Shown here piece after piece: positions 7,936-16,292 of a stretch of 64,000 bases of DNA. Origin of the DNA: Polaromonas sp047303325 (GTDB taxonomy: Bacteria > Pseudomonadota > Gammaproteobacteria > Burkholderiales > Burkholderiaceae_C); the NCBI RefSeq assembly GCF_047303325.1, contig NZ_JBKBEX010000001.1, positions 315,233 through 379,232 on the forward strand. Reading direction: 5' to 3'. The notes under the pieces are model-generated. The model made no database searches. It saw only the letters and a list, made by a program, of their open reading frames with translations, and had not been told where the DNA came from. The position numbers were made by a program, and so were the translations under genes. Every line of letters begins with the position of its first letter. The stretch's first letter is position 1.

Positions 7936-9285
7936 CTAGCGTTCTCGTTTCGACAGCCACTCTTCCAGGTAGTGGATGTTGGTGCCGCCATCCATGAACT
8001 TGGCATCCACCATGAGTTCGCGGTGCAGCGGGATGTTGGTGTTAATGCCTTCGACCACGGTCTCGGCCAGCGCCGTGCTCATGCGGGCCAGGGCCTGCTC
8101 GCGCGTGTCGCCGTGCACGATGATCTTGCCGATCATGGAGTCGTAGTTGGGCGGCACGAAGTAGTTGGCATAAATGTGGGAATCCACCCGCACGCCCGGC
8201 CCGCCCGGCGTGTGCCAGGTCGTGATGCGGCCCGGCGAGGGAATGAACTTGTAAGGGTCTTCCGCGTTGATGCGGCATTCGATGGAATGGCCCTTGAGTT
8301 CGATGTCGCGCTGGGCGAAAGGCAGTTTTTCACCGGCCGCCACCATGATCTGGGTGCGCACGATGTCCACGCCGGTGATCCATTCGGTGACGGGGTGCTC
8401 CACCTGCACGCGGGTGTTCATTTCGATGAAATAGAACTCGCCGTTTTCGTAGAGAAACTCGAAAGTGCCCGCGCCGCGGTAGCCTATCTTCTTGACGGCC
8501 GCGACGCAGCGCTCGCCGATGCGCTCGATCAGCTTGCGAGGAATGCCGGGCGCCGGCGCCTCTTCCATGACTTTCTGGTGACGGCGCTGCATGGAGCAGT
8601 CGCGCTCGCCCAGCCAGACCGCGTTCTTGTGCTGATCGGCCAGGATCTGGATTTCAATGTGCCGAGGGTTCTGCAGGAATTTCTCCATGTAGACCTCGGG
8701 ATTGCCGAAAGCCGCGCCGGCCTCGGCTTTGGTGGTCTGCACCGCATGCAGCAGGGCCGCTTCGGTGTGCACCACGCGCATGCCGCGCCCGCCGCCGCCG
8801 CCGGCCGCCTTGATGATGACGGGATAGCCGATCTGCTTGGCGGTGCGCTTGATGAGGACCGGGTCGTCAGGCAGGGCGCCTTCCGAACCGGGCACGCAAG
8901 GCACACCGGCCTTGATCATGGTCTGCTTGGCCGAAACCTTGTCGCCCATGATGCGGATGGATTCGGGCGAAGGGCCTATGAACTTGAAGCCGCTTTTCTC
9001 GACTCGCTCGGCAAAATCGGCGTTTTCGCTCAGGAAGCCATAGCCGGGGTGTATGGCTTCGGCATCCGTCACCTCGGCCGCCGAGATGATGGCCGGCATG
9101 TTGAGGTAGCTGTCCTTGGAGGGCGCAGGGCCTATGCAGACCGACTCGTCCGCCAGCTTGATGTATTTCGCTTCGCGGTCGGCCTCGGAATAGACCATCA
9201 CGGCCTTCACGCCGAGTTCGCGGCAGGCGCGCTGGATGCGCAAAGCGATCTCCCCGCGGTTGGCGATCAGAATTTTTTTGAACAT
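7936..9285 (-). CDS. accC: Biotin carboxylase subunit of acetyl-CoA carboxylase
   Basis: ATP-dependent carboxylation of biotin on AccB, the first half-reaction of malonyl-CoA synthesis. 449 residues, exactly the family length. Seen: N-terminal biotin-carboxylase domain (FKKILIANRGEIALRI), ATP-grasp glycine loop AAGGGGGRGMRVV, RDCSMQRRHQKVMEEAPAPG, and the Glu/Asn/Arg catalytic segment FYFIEMNTRVQVEHPVTE. It lies 42 bp after accB on the same strand; the two form an operon in most proteobacteria. Confidence 0.98.
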   Translation of the reverse strand: MFKKILIANRGEIALRIQRACRELGVKAVMVYSEADREAKYIKLADESVCIGPAPSKDSYLNMPAIISAAEVTDAEAIHPGYGFLSENADFAERVEKSGFKFIGPSPESIRIMGDKVSAKQTMIKAGVPCVPGSEGALPDDPVLIKRTAKQIGYPVIIKAAGGGGGRGMRVVHTEAALLHAVQTTKAEAGAAFGNPEVYMEKFLQNPRHIEIQILADQHKNAVWLGERDCSMQRRHQKVMEEAPAPGIPRKLIERIGERCVAAVKKIGYRGAGTFEFLYENGEFYFIEMNTRVQVEHPVTEWITGVDIVRTQIMVAAGEKLPFAQRDIELKGHSIECRINAEDPYKFIPSPGRITTWHTPGGPGVRVDSHIYANYFVPPNYDSMIGKIIVHGDTREQALARMSTALAETVVEGINTNIPLHRELMVDAKFMDGGTNIHYLEEWLSKRER

Positions 9286-9327
9286 GCGTCGGTAAGCCTG
9301 GTTTGAAAAGGAGGCGCTGGGCCCCGC

Positions 9328-9783
9328 TTATTCAATGATGAAGAGGGGTTGGCCGTATTCGACAGCCTGGCCGTTTTCCGAAAGAATCTTGGTAACCGTG
9401 CCCGACTTGTCGGCTTCGATCTCGTTGAGGATCTTCATGGCCTCGATGATGCAGATGGTCTCGCCTTCCTTGACCACGCTGCCGATTTCCACAAAAGGTT
9501 TGGCGCCGGGGCTGGCCGAGCGGTAGAAAGTGCCCACCATGGGCGACTTGACGGCATGGCCGGCCGGGGCGGCGGGCGCCGCCTCGGGGGCCGCAGCGGC
9601 CGGGGCTCCGGCGGCTGGGGCCGCCGCGGGAGCTGCTACCATGGCAACCGGCTGCTGCATCACGACGGGAGCGCCGCTGGATTTGACGATGCGTACCTTG
9701 CCCTCGGCTTCGGTGATTTCCAGCTCGGAGACGTTGGACTCCGAAACGAGGTCGATCAGGGTTTTGAGTTTTCTTAAATCCAT
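9328..9783 (-). CDS. accB: Biotin carboxyl carrier protein of acetyl-CoA carboxylase
   Basis: 151 residues. The N-terminal ~35 residues are the dimerisation segment. Residues 45-75 are a mobile Ala/Pro linker, and the C-terminal biotinyl domain carries the modification site EAMKILNE with the biotinylated Lys at residue 117. GGAGAG lies 6 bases before the ATG. The gene heads the accB-accC pair on the minus strand; the 335-bp region upstream holds several palindromes that may form a leader. Confidence 0.97.
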   Translation of the reverse strand: MDLRKLKTLIDLVSESNVSELEITEAEGKVRIVKSSGAPVVMQQPVAMVAAPAAAPAAGAPAAAAPEAAPAAPAGHAVKSPMVGTFYRSASPGAKPFVEIGSVVKEGETICIIEAMKILNEIEADKSGTVTKILSENGQAVEYGQPLFIIE

Positions 9784-10118
9784 GGGTTCTCTCCAACGAC
9801 GGTAGATGCTGGCGCGGGATCTCGGCGCAGCTTTTGACTGAAAGACCGGAAACAGGGCGCAGGGAGCGCCACCACCGATCTTCCTTCTTTTTTCACTTAC
9901 TTTCTGCTTTTACGCTTTAAAGCGCTTATCAGTTAACTACTGCGGGGAGGAGCCAGACGGCTTTCCCCGGGAAAGCGCAGAGTGTACATCAAGCCGGAGG
10001 CCATTCCAAACCGTCTGGCGGTTGGCCTCGATTTCCCTAAATCCCCTTCAGACAATGCTGTTAGAAGCGTATTGCCGCAGGTTGGCCGGGTTTTCGCGCA
10101 AAAACCCGTGCTGACCCT
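9784..10118. other. Gene-free region upstream of accB: palindromes, no gene found
   Basis: 335 bases between the thioredoxin-like gene and accB, both on the minus strand. It holds a perfect 12-bp palindrome CGCTTTAAAGCG (9913-9924), a 7-bp hairpin GCTTTCC/GGAAAGC with a 3-base loop (9960-9976), and a larger interrupted hairpin (GAGGCC 9997-10002 with GGCCTC 10024-10029, inner AACCG/CGGTT). The last may terminate the upstream transcript, although no T-run follows. The rest may be the accB promoter and leader; I see no strong -35/-10 pair. Confidence 0.5.
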
Positions 10119-10676
10119 CTAGACCAGCTTGGCCCACTGTGCGAGGTCCTCAGGCAGGACCTTGCCGATCTTGCGGTGCAGCAGCTCTCCCGAGGCACTG
10201 AACACCACCGTAAAGGGCAGGCTGCCGGCGAGATTGCCCAGCGATTTGCTGAGCTCGGTCCCGCCCAGGCCGGCCATGCCCACCGGGAAATGCAGGGGTT
10301 TGGTTTGCAGCCAGGTCTGTACCGCACTGGGCTGGTCAACGGCCAAACCTACTATTTGCAGGTTTTTATCGCGATTTTCCTGGTAGAAATAATCTAATAA
10401 AGGCAATTCCTCGACGCAGGGCGGGCACCAGGTGGCCCAGAAATTGACCAGCAGGAGCTTGCCGCGAAAGCTGCTCATGGAAAGGTTCTTGCCGTCCGGC
10501 GTGTCAAAACTCAGGCGCCAGAAGGCGTCGGAGGCATTGCCTGCCGCGCCGACCACCCCTGTTTCAGCCGGGCCGGGTGCCTCCTGGTGCGGCTGGAATT
10601 GCCACCAGGCGACGCTGGCGCCGGCCAGCCCGGCCACTGCGGCGGCCGCGCCATAAAGCATGTTTCTGCGATTCAC
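10119..10676 (-). CDS. TlpA/ResA-type membrane-anchored thioredoxin
   Basis: 185 residues. An N-terminal signal/anchor helix (residues ~6-26) would place the domain in the periplasm. The thioredoxin fold follows, with FWATWCPPCVEELP giving the redox pair Cys84/Cys87 and a cis-Pro region near LPFTVV. Family role: thiol-disulfide reduction, often in cytochrome c maturation; no specific partner is visible here. The start is a GTG at 10676 that overlaps the stop of the upstream gene (GTGA); an ATG five codons inside is an alternative. Confidence 0.85.
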   Translation of the reverse strand: MNRRNMLYGAAAAVAGLAGASVAWWQFQPHQEAPGPAETGVVGAAGNASDAFWRLSFDTPDGKNLSMSSFRGKLLLVNFWATWCPPCVEELPLLDYFYQENRDKNLQIVGLAVDQPSAVQTWLQTKPLHFPVGMAGLGGTELSKSLGNLAGSLPFTVVFSASGELLHRKIGKVLPEDLAQWAKLV

Positions 10677-11323
10677 GTGTCTGAAGCTCCGGCTTGGGGT
10701 ATCAACAATTTTTGCACGGCGGCGAGGTCGCCCCGGGGCGTGCGGCCCTTGGTATCAGGCCTCAAGGCGCCGCGCAGGTCGTCATGGTCGTAAACCATCA
10801 GGTGCACGCCCACCGTTTCATTCAAAGGTTTGCACACACTTCGCAGGCTGAGCGCTTCCACGCTGTCGCCGGTAAAGCCGGTCACGGTGCGCGGCTCGTA
10901 GTCGACATTGTGCTCAATCAATGCGATCTCGGCCGATTTGGGGTCATCGCAGAAAAGCTGGATATAGATATCGGACAGCCGCGTGGCCGTGCCGTGCCAG
11001 ACGGCGCCGCCCAAATGGGGCCGGAACTGTGCCAGCCGCTCCATCCAGACCAGGGCCAGTTCACGCAGGGCGGCCAGCTCCGCCGGCTGAGTGTCGGCGC
11101 AGAACACTGCGATGTATTCGCGCACCGCGTCTTCCAGTTCGTCGTTGCCGGGCAGCTCGGTGCGCTCCGGCAACGCCAGCTGCTTGACGGCGCGGCGCTT
11201 GGCGGGGCCGTATTCCAGCCCTTCTTCCACCACCAGGGCGGCGGCGGTGGCGGCAATTTCAGATTTGAGGGTGTGTGGGATCAAGGTCGGCAGGCCCGGG
11301 GAGCCAGAAAGAATGGGGAGCAA
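10673..11323 (-). CDS. Conserved protein of unknown function, coupled to the thioredoxin gene
   Basis: 216 residues from a TTG start at 11323. I do not recognise a domain with confidence. Visible: a probably helical first half (EIAATAAALVVEEGLEYGPAKRRAVKQLALPER) followed by a conserved-looking core around LGGAVWHGTATRLSDIYIQLFCDD and DYEPRTVTGF. No signal peptide or membrane helix. Its stop overlaps the next start, so translation of the two is coupled, and it is divergent from mpl across 113 bp. The N-terminus is uncertain because the start is a TTG and another TTG lies downstream. Confidence 0.65.
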   Translation of the reverse strand: MLPILSGSPGLPTLIPHTLKSEIAATAAALVVEEGLEYGPAKRRAVKQLALPERTELPGNDELEDAVREYIAVFCADTQPAELAALRELALVWMERLAQFRPHLGGAVWHGTATRLSDIYIQLFCDDPKSAEIALIEHNVDYEPRTVTGFTGDSVEALSLRSVCKPLNETVGVHLMVYDHDDLRGALRPDTKGRTPRGDLAAVQKLLIPQAGASDT

Positions 11324-11422
11324 GGCGATTGTGCCCCGGTTAGGTTTGCGCCGGCCCTTAAAGTTCAGCGCCTGCCCGGCCAGCCATCCCGGCTGGGGGC
11401 CGGCCCATGAAACCCGGCCTCC

Positions 11423-11428
11423 TAGAAT
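11423..11428 (+). promoter_or_regulatory. -10-like hexamer before mpl
   Basis: TAGAAT, 8 bases before the mpl ATG at 11437, with no ribosome-binding site between. Confidence 0.4.
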
Positions 11429-11436
11429 ACAGCCCC

Positions 11437-12864
11437 ATGCACATACATATTCTGGGAATCTGCGGCACTTTTATGGGTGGCCTGGCCGCCCTGGCGCGGG
11501 AGGCGGGGCACAAGGTCACGGGCTGCGACACGGGCGTCTACCCGCCCATGAGCGACCAGCTGCGCGGACTGGGCATAGAGCTGATCGAGGGCTACGGCGC
11601 CGATCAGATGGCCTTCGAGCCCGATGTGTTCGTGGTCGGCAACGTGATCTCCCGCGCCCGGCTGGCCGACGGGACGCCCAAATACCCGCTCATGGAAGCC
11701 ATCCTGAACAGCGGCAAGCCCTATACCAGCGGCCCGCAGTGGCTGTCGGGCCATGTGCTGCACCATCCCACCCACCATGCGACCGGCCCGCGCCACGTGC
11801 TGGCCGTAGCCGGCACGCACGGCAAGACCACCACCACGGCCATGCTGGCCTGGATCCTGGAGCATGCCGGGCTGAAGCCGGGTTTCCTGGTCGGCGGCGT
11901 GCCGCTTAATTTCGGCGTCTCGGCCCGCCTGGGCGAGGGCAATACCTTTGTGATCGAGGCCGACGAATACGACACCGCGTTTTTCGACAAGCGCAGCAAG
12001 TTTGTGCACTACCGGCCACGCACGGCCGTGCTGAACAACCTCGAATTCGACCACGCCGACATCTTCGACGACCTGGCGGCCATAGAACGGCAGTTCCACC
12101 ACCTGGTGCGCACCGTGCCCTCGCAGGGCCGGGTGGTCGTCAACGCGGCCGAGGCCAGCCTGCAGCGCGTGCTGGCCCAGGGCTGCTGGAGTGAGCAGCT
12201 ACTCTTTGGCAACGGCCTGCTGAACAAAGCCGGCTTCATGGCCCATGGCGAGCCGCATGACTTTCACGTACTCAAGGCCGGCGAGGCCGTGGCGCATGTG
12301 AAGTGGGGTATCAGCGGCGTGCACAACCAGCTCAATGCCCTGGCCGCCATCGCGGCGGCCGAGCACGTGGGCGTGGCGCCCGAGGCCGCGGCGCGGGCGC
12401 TGGCGGAATTCCAGAACGTCAAGCGACGCATGGAAGTGCGCGGCGTGATCCCGCGCAAGGGCGGCGACATCACGGTGTATGACGATTTCGCCCACCACCC
12501 CACGGCCATTCACACCACGGTGGACGGCCTGCGCCGCCAGCTGCAAAGCGCCGGCCGGGGCGGCGAACGCATACTTGCCATCTTCGAGCCGCGCAGCAAC
12601 ACCATGAAACTGGGCGCCATGACGGCCCAGTTGCCCTGGAGCCTGGAGCAGGCCGACCTGGCCTTCTGCCATGCGGGCGGGCTGGACTGGGACGCGCGCG
12701 CCGCGCTGGCCCCCATGGGCGAACGCGCCCAGGTTGCCGGCACCATTGACCAGCTGCTGGACCAGGTCAAGGCGGCGGCCCGGCCTGGCGACCACCTGCT
12801 GTGCATGAGCAATGGAGGCTTTGGCGGGATTCACGCCAAATTGCTGGAGGCCCTCAAGGCCTGA
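11437..12864 (+). CDS. mpl: UDP-N-acetylmuramate:L-alanyl-gamma-D-glutamyl-meso-diaminopimelate ligase
   Basis: Recycles peptidoglycan by ligating the released tripeptide to UDP-MurNAc. 475 residues with the Mur-ligase architecture. The N-terminal Rossmann start HIHILGICGTFMGGLAALAREAGH (Mpl-type, distinct from MurC IHFIGLGGAGMSG) is followed by the P-loop AGTHGKTTTTAML and the central FVIEADEYDTAFFDKRSKFVHY, which is characteristic of Mpl. ATG 11437 is chosen over an in-frame ATG ten codons upstream because homology begins at MHIHILG. It is a single-gene unit reading away from the thioredoxin pair. Confidence 0.95.
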   Translation: MHIHILGICGTFMGGLAALAREAGHKVTGCDTGVYPPMSDQLRGLGIELIEGYGADQMAFEPDVFVVGNVISRARLADGTPKYPLMEAILNSGKPYTSGPQWLSGHVLHHPTHHATGPRHVLAVAGTHGKTTTTAMLAWILEHAGLKPGFLVGGVPLNFGVSARLGEGNTFVIEADEYDTAFFDKRSKFVHYRPRTAVLNNLEFDHADIFDDLAAIERQFHHLVRTVPSQGRVVVNAAEASLQRVLAQGCWSEQLLFGNGLLNKAGFMAHGEPHDFHVLKAGEAVAHVKWGISGVHNQLNALAAIAAAEHVGVAPEAAARALAEFQNVKRRMEVRGVIPRKGGDITVYDDFAHHPTAIHTTVDGLRRQLQSAGRGGERILAIFEPRSNTMKLGAMTAQLPWSLEQADLAFCHAGGLDWDARAALAPMGERAQVAGTIDQLLDQVKAAARPGDHLLCMSNGGFGGIHAKLLEALKA

Positions 12865-12894
12865 CTTTGCTCAGAACGCCTGGGGCTCTGCTAA

Positions 12895-13206
12895 TTAATA
12901 GGTGATGCTCAGCGTCGCCACGTCGATGTGAATCACCGGCTTGGCCAGCGCCGCGCTGGCCGCCCGGGCAAACTCCTGCGCCCATTTGGCCTCCGCGAAT
13001 TTCGCCGGCCCGGCGGCCTGGGCCACCACCACGACCTTGTCGGCGGTCAGCAGCTTGCCTGTGGGCCGCAGCGGCTCGCAGCCCATTTGCGTGAACTGGT
13101 CGTCCAGCCACCAACGCGCCACGTCGTGCGGCATGGGCTGCACTTCGTTGAGGTCCAGCCGCACGGGTGGGCCGTCCTTGAAGCTCACGGTGACTTCGCT
13201 GCGCAT
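12895..13206 (-). CDS. Small conserved hypothetical protein
   Basis: 103 residues of unknown function, no membrane helix or signal. Sequence begins MRSEVTVSFKDGPPVRLDLNEVQPMPHDVARWWLDDQF and ends HIDVATLSITY. ATG 13206 is supported by AGGAG six bases upstream; the frame extends 20 codons further without a better start. It converges on mpl and lies 3' of nothing obvious. No function can be proposed from the sequence. Confidence 0.65.
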   Translation of the reverse strand: MRSEVTVSFKDGPPVRLDLNEVQPMPHDVARWWLDDQFTQMGCEPLRPTGKLLTADKVVVVAQAAGPAKFAEAKWAQEFARAASAALAKPVIHIDVATLSITY

Positions 13207-13303
13207 GATGTGCTCCTGGTCAGGCGCCCATGGTCGGCGACTTGCGGGTAGCGCGGCTATTCGCACAAACCCGCAAGCGGCCGATAGCGCTTATTCGCCT
13301 AGC

Positions 13304-14428
13304 CTATTTACTGGCGCGGCGCTTGAGCACGGCGGCCGACAGGATTTCCAGCACGTCCATCGAATCGTTCCAGCCCAGGCAGGCGTCGGTGATGCTCTTG
13401 CCATAGTCCAGCGTTTTCGCATCGTCCTTGCCGGGAGTGAATTTCTGCGCCCCGGCGTTGAGGTGGCTTTCCACCATCAGGCCGAACACATGGCGAGAAC
13501 CGCCGGCCACCTGGCCCGCGATGTCGCGCGCCACCTCGACCTGCTTTTCGTGCTGCTTGGAGCTGTTGGCGTGGCTGCAGTCCACCATCAGCGTAGCCGG
13601 CAGTTTGGAGGCTTCCAGCTCCTTGCAGGCCGCCGCGACGCTGGCCGCGTCGTAATTGGGCGTCTTGCCGCCGCGCAGGATCACATGGCAGTCCTTGTTG
13701 CCGTTGGTCTGCACGATGGCGACCTGGCCGTTTTTGTGGACCGACAGGAAATGGTGGCCGCGCGCCGCCGCCTGGATAGCATCGGTGGCGATGCGGATGT
13801 TGCCGTCGGTGCCGTTCTTGAAGCCTATGGGAGCCGACAAGCCAGAGGCCAGTTCGCGGTGCACCTGGCTTTCGGTAGTGCGCGCGCCGATGGCGCCCCA
13901 GGAGATCAGGTCGCCGATGTACTGGGGCGAGATCACGTCCAGGAATTCACTGCCGGCCGGCAGACCCAGGCGGTTGATGTCGATCAGCAGCTGGCGAGCG
14001 ATGCGCAGGCCTTCGTCGATGCGGAAGGTTTCATCGAGGTAAGGGTCGTTGATCAGGCCTTTCCAGCCCACGGTGGTGCGCGGCTTTTCGAAGTAGACGC
14101 GCATCACGATTTCCAGCGTGCCTTCGTACTTCTTGCGCTGCTCGAGTAGCTTGCGGGCGTACTCCAGCGCCGCCGCGGGATCGTGGATGGAACAGGGGCC
14201 GATGACCACCAGCAGGCGGTCATCCTTGCCCTGGATGATGTTGTGGATGCCCTTGCGGGTCTTGCTGATCAGTGTCTCGACGGCGGTGCCGCGGATGGGG
14301 AAGAAGCGGATGAGATGCTCGGGAGGGGGTAGCACGGTGATGTCCTTGATGCGTTCGTCGTCGGTCTGGCTGGTCTTTTCGACGGTCGCATACCAGTTGT
14401 CGCTGGCGGAGGTGGCTTTGGCATTCAT
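13304..14428 (-). CDS. aroG: 3-deoxy-D-arabino-heptulosonate 7-phosphate synthase, type I
   Basis: First step of the shikimate pathway: phosphoenolpyruvate plus erythrose 4-phosphate. 374 residues. Seen: LVVIGPCSIHDPAAALEYA, MRVYFEKPRTTVGWKGLIND, GARTTESQVHRELASGLSAPIGFKNGTDG and MVDCSHANSSK, the substrate and metal-binding segments of the AroF/G/H group. The ~50-residue N-terminal extension that carries allosteric feedback in this group is present; which aromatic amino acid inhibits it cannot be read from sequence, so the G label is provisional. AAGGAAG lies 6 bases before the ATG. Confidence 0.93.
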   Translation of the reverse strand: MNAKATSASDNWYATVEKTSQTDDERIKDITVLPPPEHLIRFFPIRGTAVETLISKTRKGIHNIIQGKDDRLLVVIGPCSIHDPAAALEYARKLLEQRKKYEGTLEIVMRVYFEKPRTTVGWKGLINDPYLDETFRIDEGLRIARQLLIDINRLGLPAGSEFLDVISPQYIGDLISWGAIGARTTESQVHRELASGLSAPIGFKNGTDGNIRIATDAIQAAARGHHFLSVHKNGQVAIVQTNGNKDCHVILRGGKTPNYDAASVAAACKELEASKLPATLMVDCSHANSSKQHEKQVEVARDIAGQVAGGSRHVFGLMVESHLNAGAQKFTPGKDDAKTLDYGKSITDACLGWNDSMDVLEILSAAVLKRRASK

Positions 14429-14510
14429 CGCAATCTTCCTTTTCTAGGGTGTCAGGTGTCAGTCGGGTGATTCAGGTTTCGGTACAAGCATTCAGCAAAC
14501 AAAGGGGCAA

Positions 14511-14540
14511 AAAAAAACCGCCGGGAGCCGGCGGTTTTTG
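14511..14540 (-). terminator. Bidirectional-type hairpin terminator between tldD and the DAHP synthase gene
   Basis: CCGCCGG (14518-14524), loop GAG, CCGGCGG (14528-14534), flanked by a run of A on one side and five T on the other, so it has a U-tract in either direction. It separates the rodA-to-tldD unit from the DAHP synthase gene, and lies within ~110 bases of the latter's start. The remaining sequence of the 257-bp spacer shows nothing else. Confidence 0.9.
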
Positions 14541-14685
14541 GAGATTCGGTGCGTTTTATCGGGTCACGCCTTGATCTCTCTACCGCCGAAAGCGCTGGAG
14601 AACCAAAAGTAAGCAAAATAAAACTTGCCGAAATTCATAAGCTGGAATGTAGCACAGGTCCGCGAAAGCCCCGAAAATGGCCCGC

Positions 14686-16209
14686 TCAGGCCGTTCCGCC
14701 CACCGTCAGGCCGTCGATGCGCAGGGTCGGCTGGCCGACGCCGACCGGAACGCTCTGGCCTTCTTTGCCGCAGGTGCCGACGCCGCTGTCGAGAGCCATG
14801 TCGTTGCCCATCATGGTGACGCGGGTCAGCGCGTCGGGGCCGTTGCCGACAATCGTCGCGCCCTTGACGGGGTACAAAATCTTGCCGTTTTCGACCCAGA
14901 AGGCCTCGCTGGCCGAGAACACAAACTTGCCCGAGGTGATGTCGACCTGGCCGCCGCCGAAGTTGGTGGCGTACAGGCCCTTCTTGATGCTCGCCACGAT
15001 TTCCTCGGGCTGCTTGTCGCCGCCCAGCATATAGGTGTTGGTCATGCGCGGCATGGGCACGTGGGCGTAGCTCTCGCGCCGGCCGTTGCCGGTGGGTTTG
15101 ACCTTCATCAGGCGGGCATTCAGCGAATCCTGGATATAGCCCTTCAGAATGCCGTCCTCGATCAGCACATTGCGCTGGCTGGCGTTGCCCTCGTCGTCGA
15201 CATTGAGCGAGCCGCGGCGGTCGGCAATCGTGCCGTCGTCCAGCACCGTGACGCCTTTGGCCGCCACGCGCTGGCCTATGCGCCCGGAAAACGCACTGGA
15301 ACCCTTGCGGTTGAAGTCGCCCTCCAGGCCGTGGCCTATGGCTTCGTGCAACAGAATGCCGGGCCAGCCCGAACCCAGCACCACCGTCATCTCGCCGGCC
15401 GGCGCGGGGCGCGCATCGAGGTTGGTCAGGGCGGCTTTTACCGCGTCATTCACGTACTCGGCGATCTGCGCGTCGTCAAAATAGGCCAGGCCGAAACGGC
15501 CGCCGCCGCCGCCCGAGCCGACTTCGCGCCGGCCTTTTTGCTCGGCGATCACCGTCACGCTCAGGCGCACCAGCGGGCGCACGTCGGCGGCCAGCGTGCC
15601 GTCGGCGCGCGCCACCATCACCACGTCGTATTCGCTGGCCAGGCCGGCCATGACCTGCACGATGCGCGGGTCCTTGGCCTTGGCGAGTTTTTCCACTTTT
15701 TCCAGCAACTGGACCTTGGCCGTGCTGTCCAGCGTGGCGATGGGGTCCAACCCCTGGTAAAGCGAGCGGCTGCCGGCGATGCGACCGGCCGGCGTCTTCA
15801 CGCGGGCGCTTTTGCCGCCGGCGGCAATGCTGCGCACGGTACGCGCCGCGTCGAGCAGCGAAGCTTCGGAAATGTCGTCGGAATAGGCGAACGCGGTTTT
15901 TTCGCCGCTGACGGCGCGCACGCCCACGCCCTGATCGATGCTGAAGGAGCCGGTTTTCACGATGCCCTCTTCCAGGCTCCAGCCTTCGCTGCGGGTGTAC
16001 TGGAAATACAGGTCGGCGTCGTCCGCGCCATGGGAGGTGATCTCACCAAGGGCGCGACCCAGGTGCGCCTGCGTGAGGCCGAAGGGCGCCAGCAGCAGTT
16101 TCTGCGCGATCTCCAGCCGCCCCGTGGTCGACTCCACCGTAGGCCGGGCGGCCGAGGAGACCGTGGACTTGTTGGGGGCGGAGGCGGTGGTGGAGCGAAG
16201 TGAGGTCAT
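14686..16209 (-). CDS. tldD: TldD-type metalloprotease subunit
   Basis: 507 residues. TldD pairs with TldE/PmbA as a zinc protease that degrades unfolded peptides and processes some modified peptides. Seen: the metal motif HEAIGHGLEGD and downstream glycine-rich VGTCGKEGQSVPVGVGQPTLRIDGLTVGG, both diagnostic of TldD. pmbA is not in the window. ATG 16209 is chosen because TACAAT lies 6 bases before it and the additional upstream codons are not conserved-looking. The first ~35 residues are a Ser/Thr-rich extension. Confidence 0.93.
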   Translation of the reverse strand: MTSLRSTTASAPNKSTVSSAARPTVESTTGRLEIAQKLLLAPFGLTQAHLGRALGEITSHGADDADLYFQYTRSEGWSLEEGIVKTGSFSIDQGVGVRAVSGEKTAFAYSDDISEASLLDAARTVRSIAAGGKSARVKTPAGRIAGSRSLYQGLDPIATLDSTAKVQLLEKVEKLAKAKDPRIVQVMAGLASEYDVVMVARADGTLAADVRPLVRLSVTVIAEQKGRREVGSGGGGGRFGLAYFDDAQIAEYVNDAVKAALTNLDARPAPAGEMTVVLGSGWPGILLHEAIGHGLEGDFNRKGSSAFSGRIGQRVAAKGVTVLDDGTIADRRGSLNVDDEGNASQRNVLIEDGILKGYIQDSLNARLMKVKPTGNGRRESYAHVPMPRMTNTYMLGGDKQPEEIVASIKKGLYATNFGGGQVDITSGKFVFSASEAFWVENGKILYPVKGATIVGNGPDALTRVTMMGNDMALDSGVGTCGKEGQSVPVGVGQPTLRIDGLTVGGTA

Positions 16210-16215
16210 GCGGCC

Positions 16216-16221
16216 ATTGTA
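16216..16221 (-). promoter_or_regulatory. -10-like hexamer before tldD
   Basis: TACAAT on the minus strand, exactly 6 bases before ATG 16209, no ribosome-binding site between. Confidence 0.4.
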
Positions 16222-16292
16222 GGCAGTCTGCCTGTGGGCCGGGGGCGGCAGGGTTTTGCCCGCAGGCAGGGGAAAGCGGGACAAAAACCCGC

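Noticed and set aside
6943..9306. Long plus-strand open frame (about 787 codons) across prmA, accC and their spacer
   Set aside because: Antisense shadow of two well-conserved genes; His/Arg/Gly-rich with no domain.
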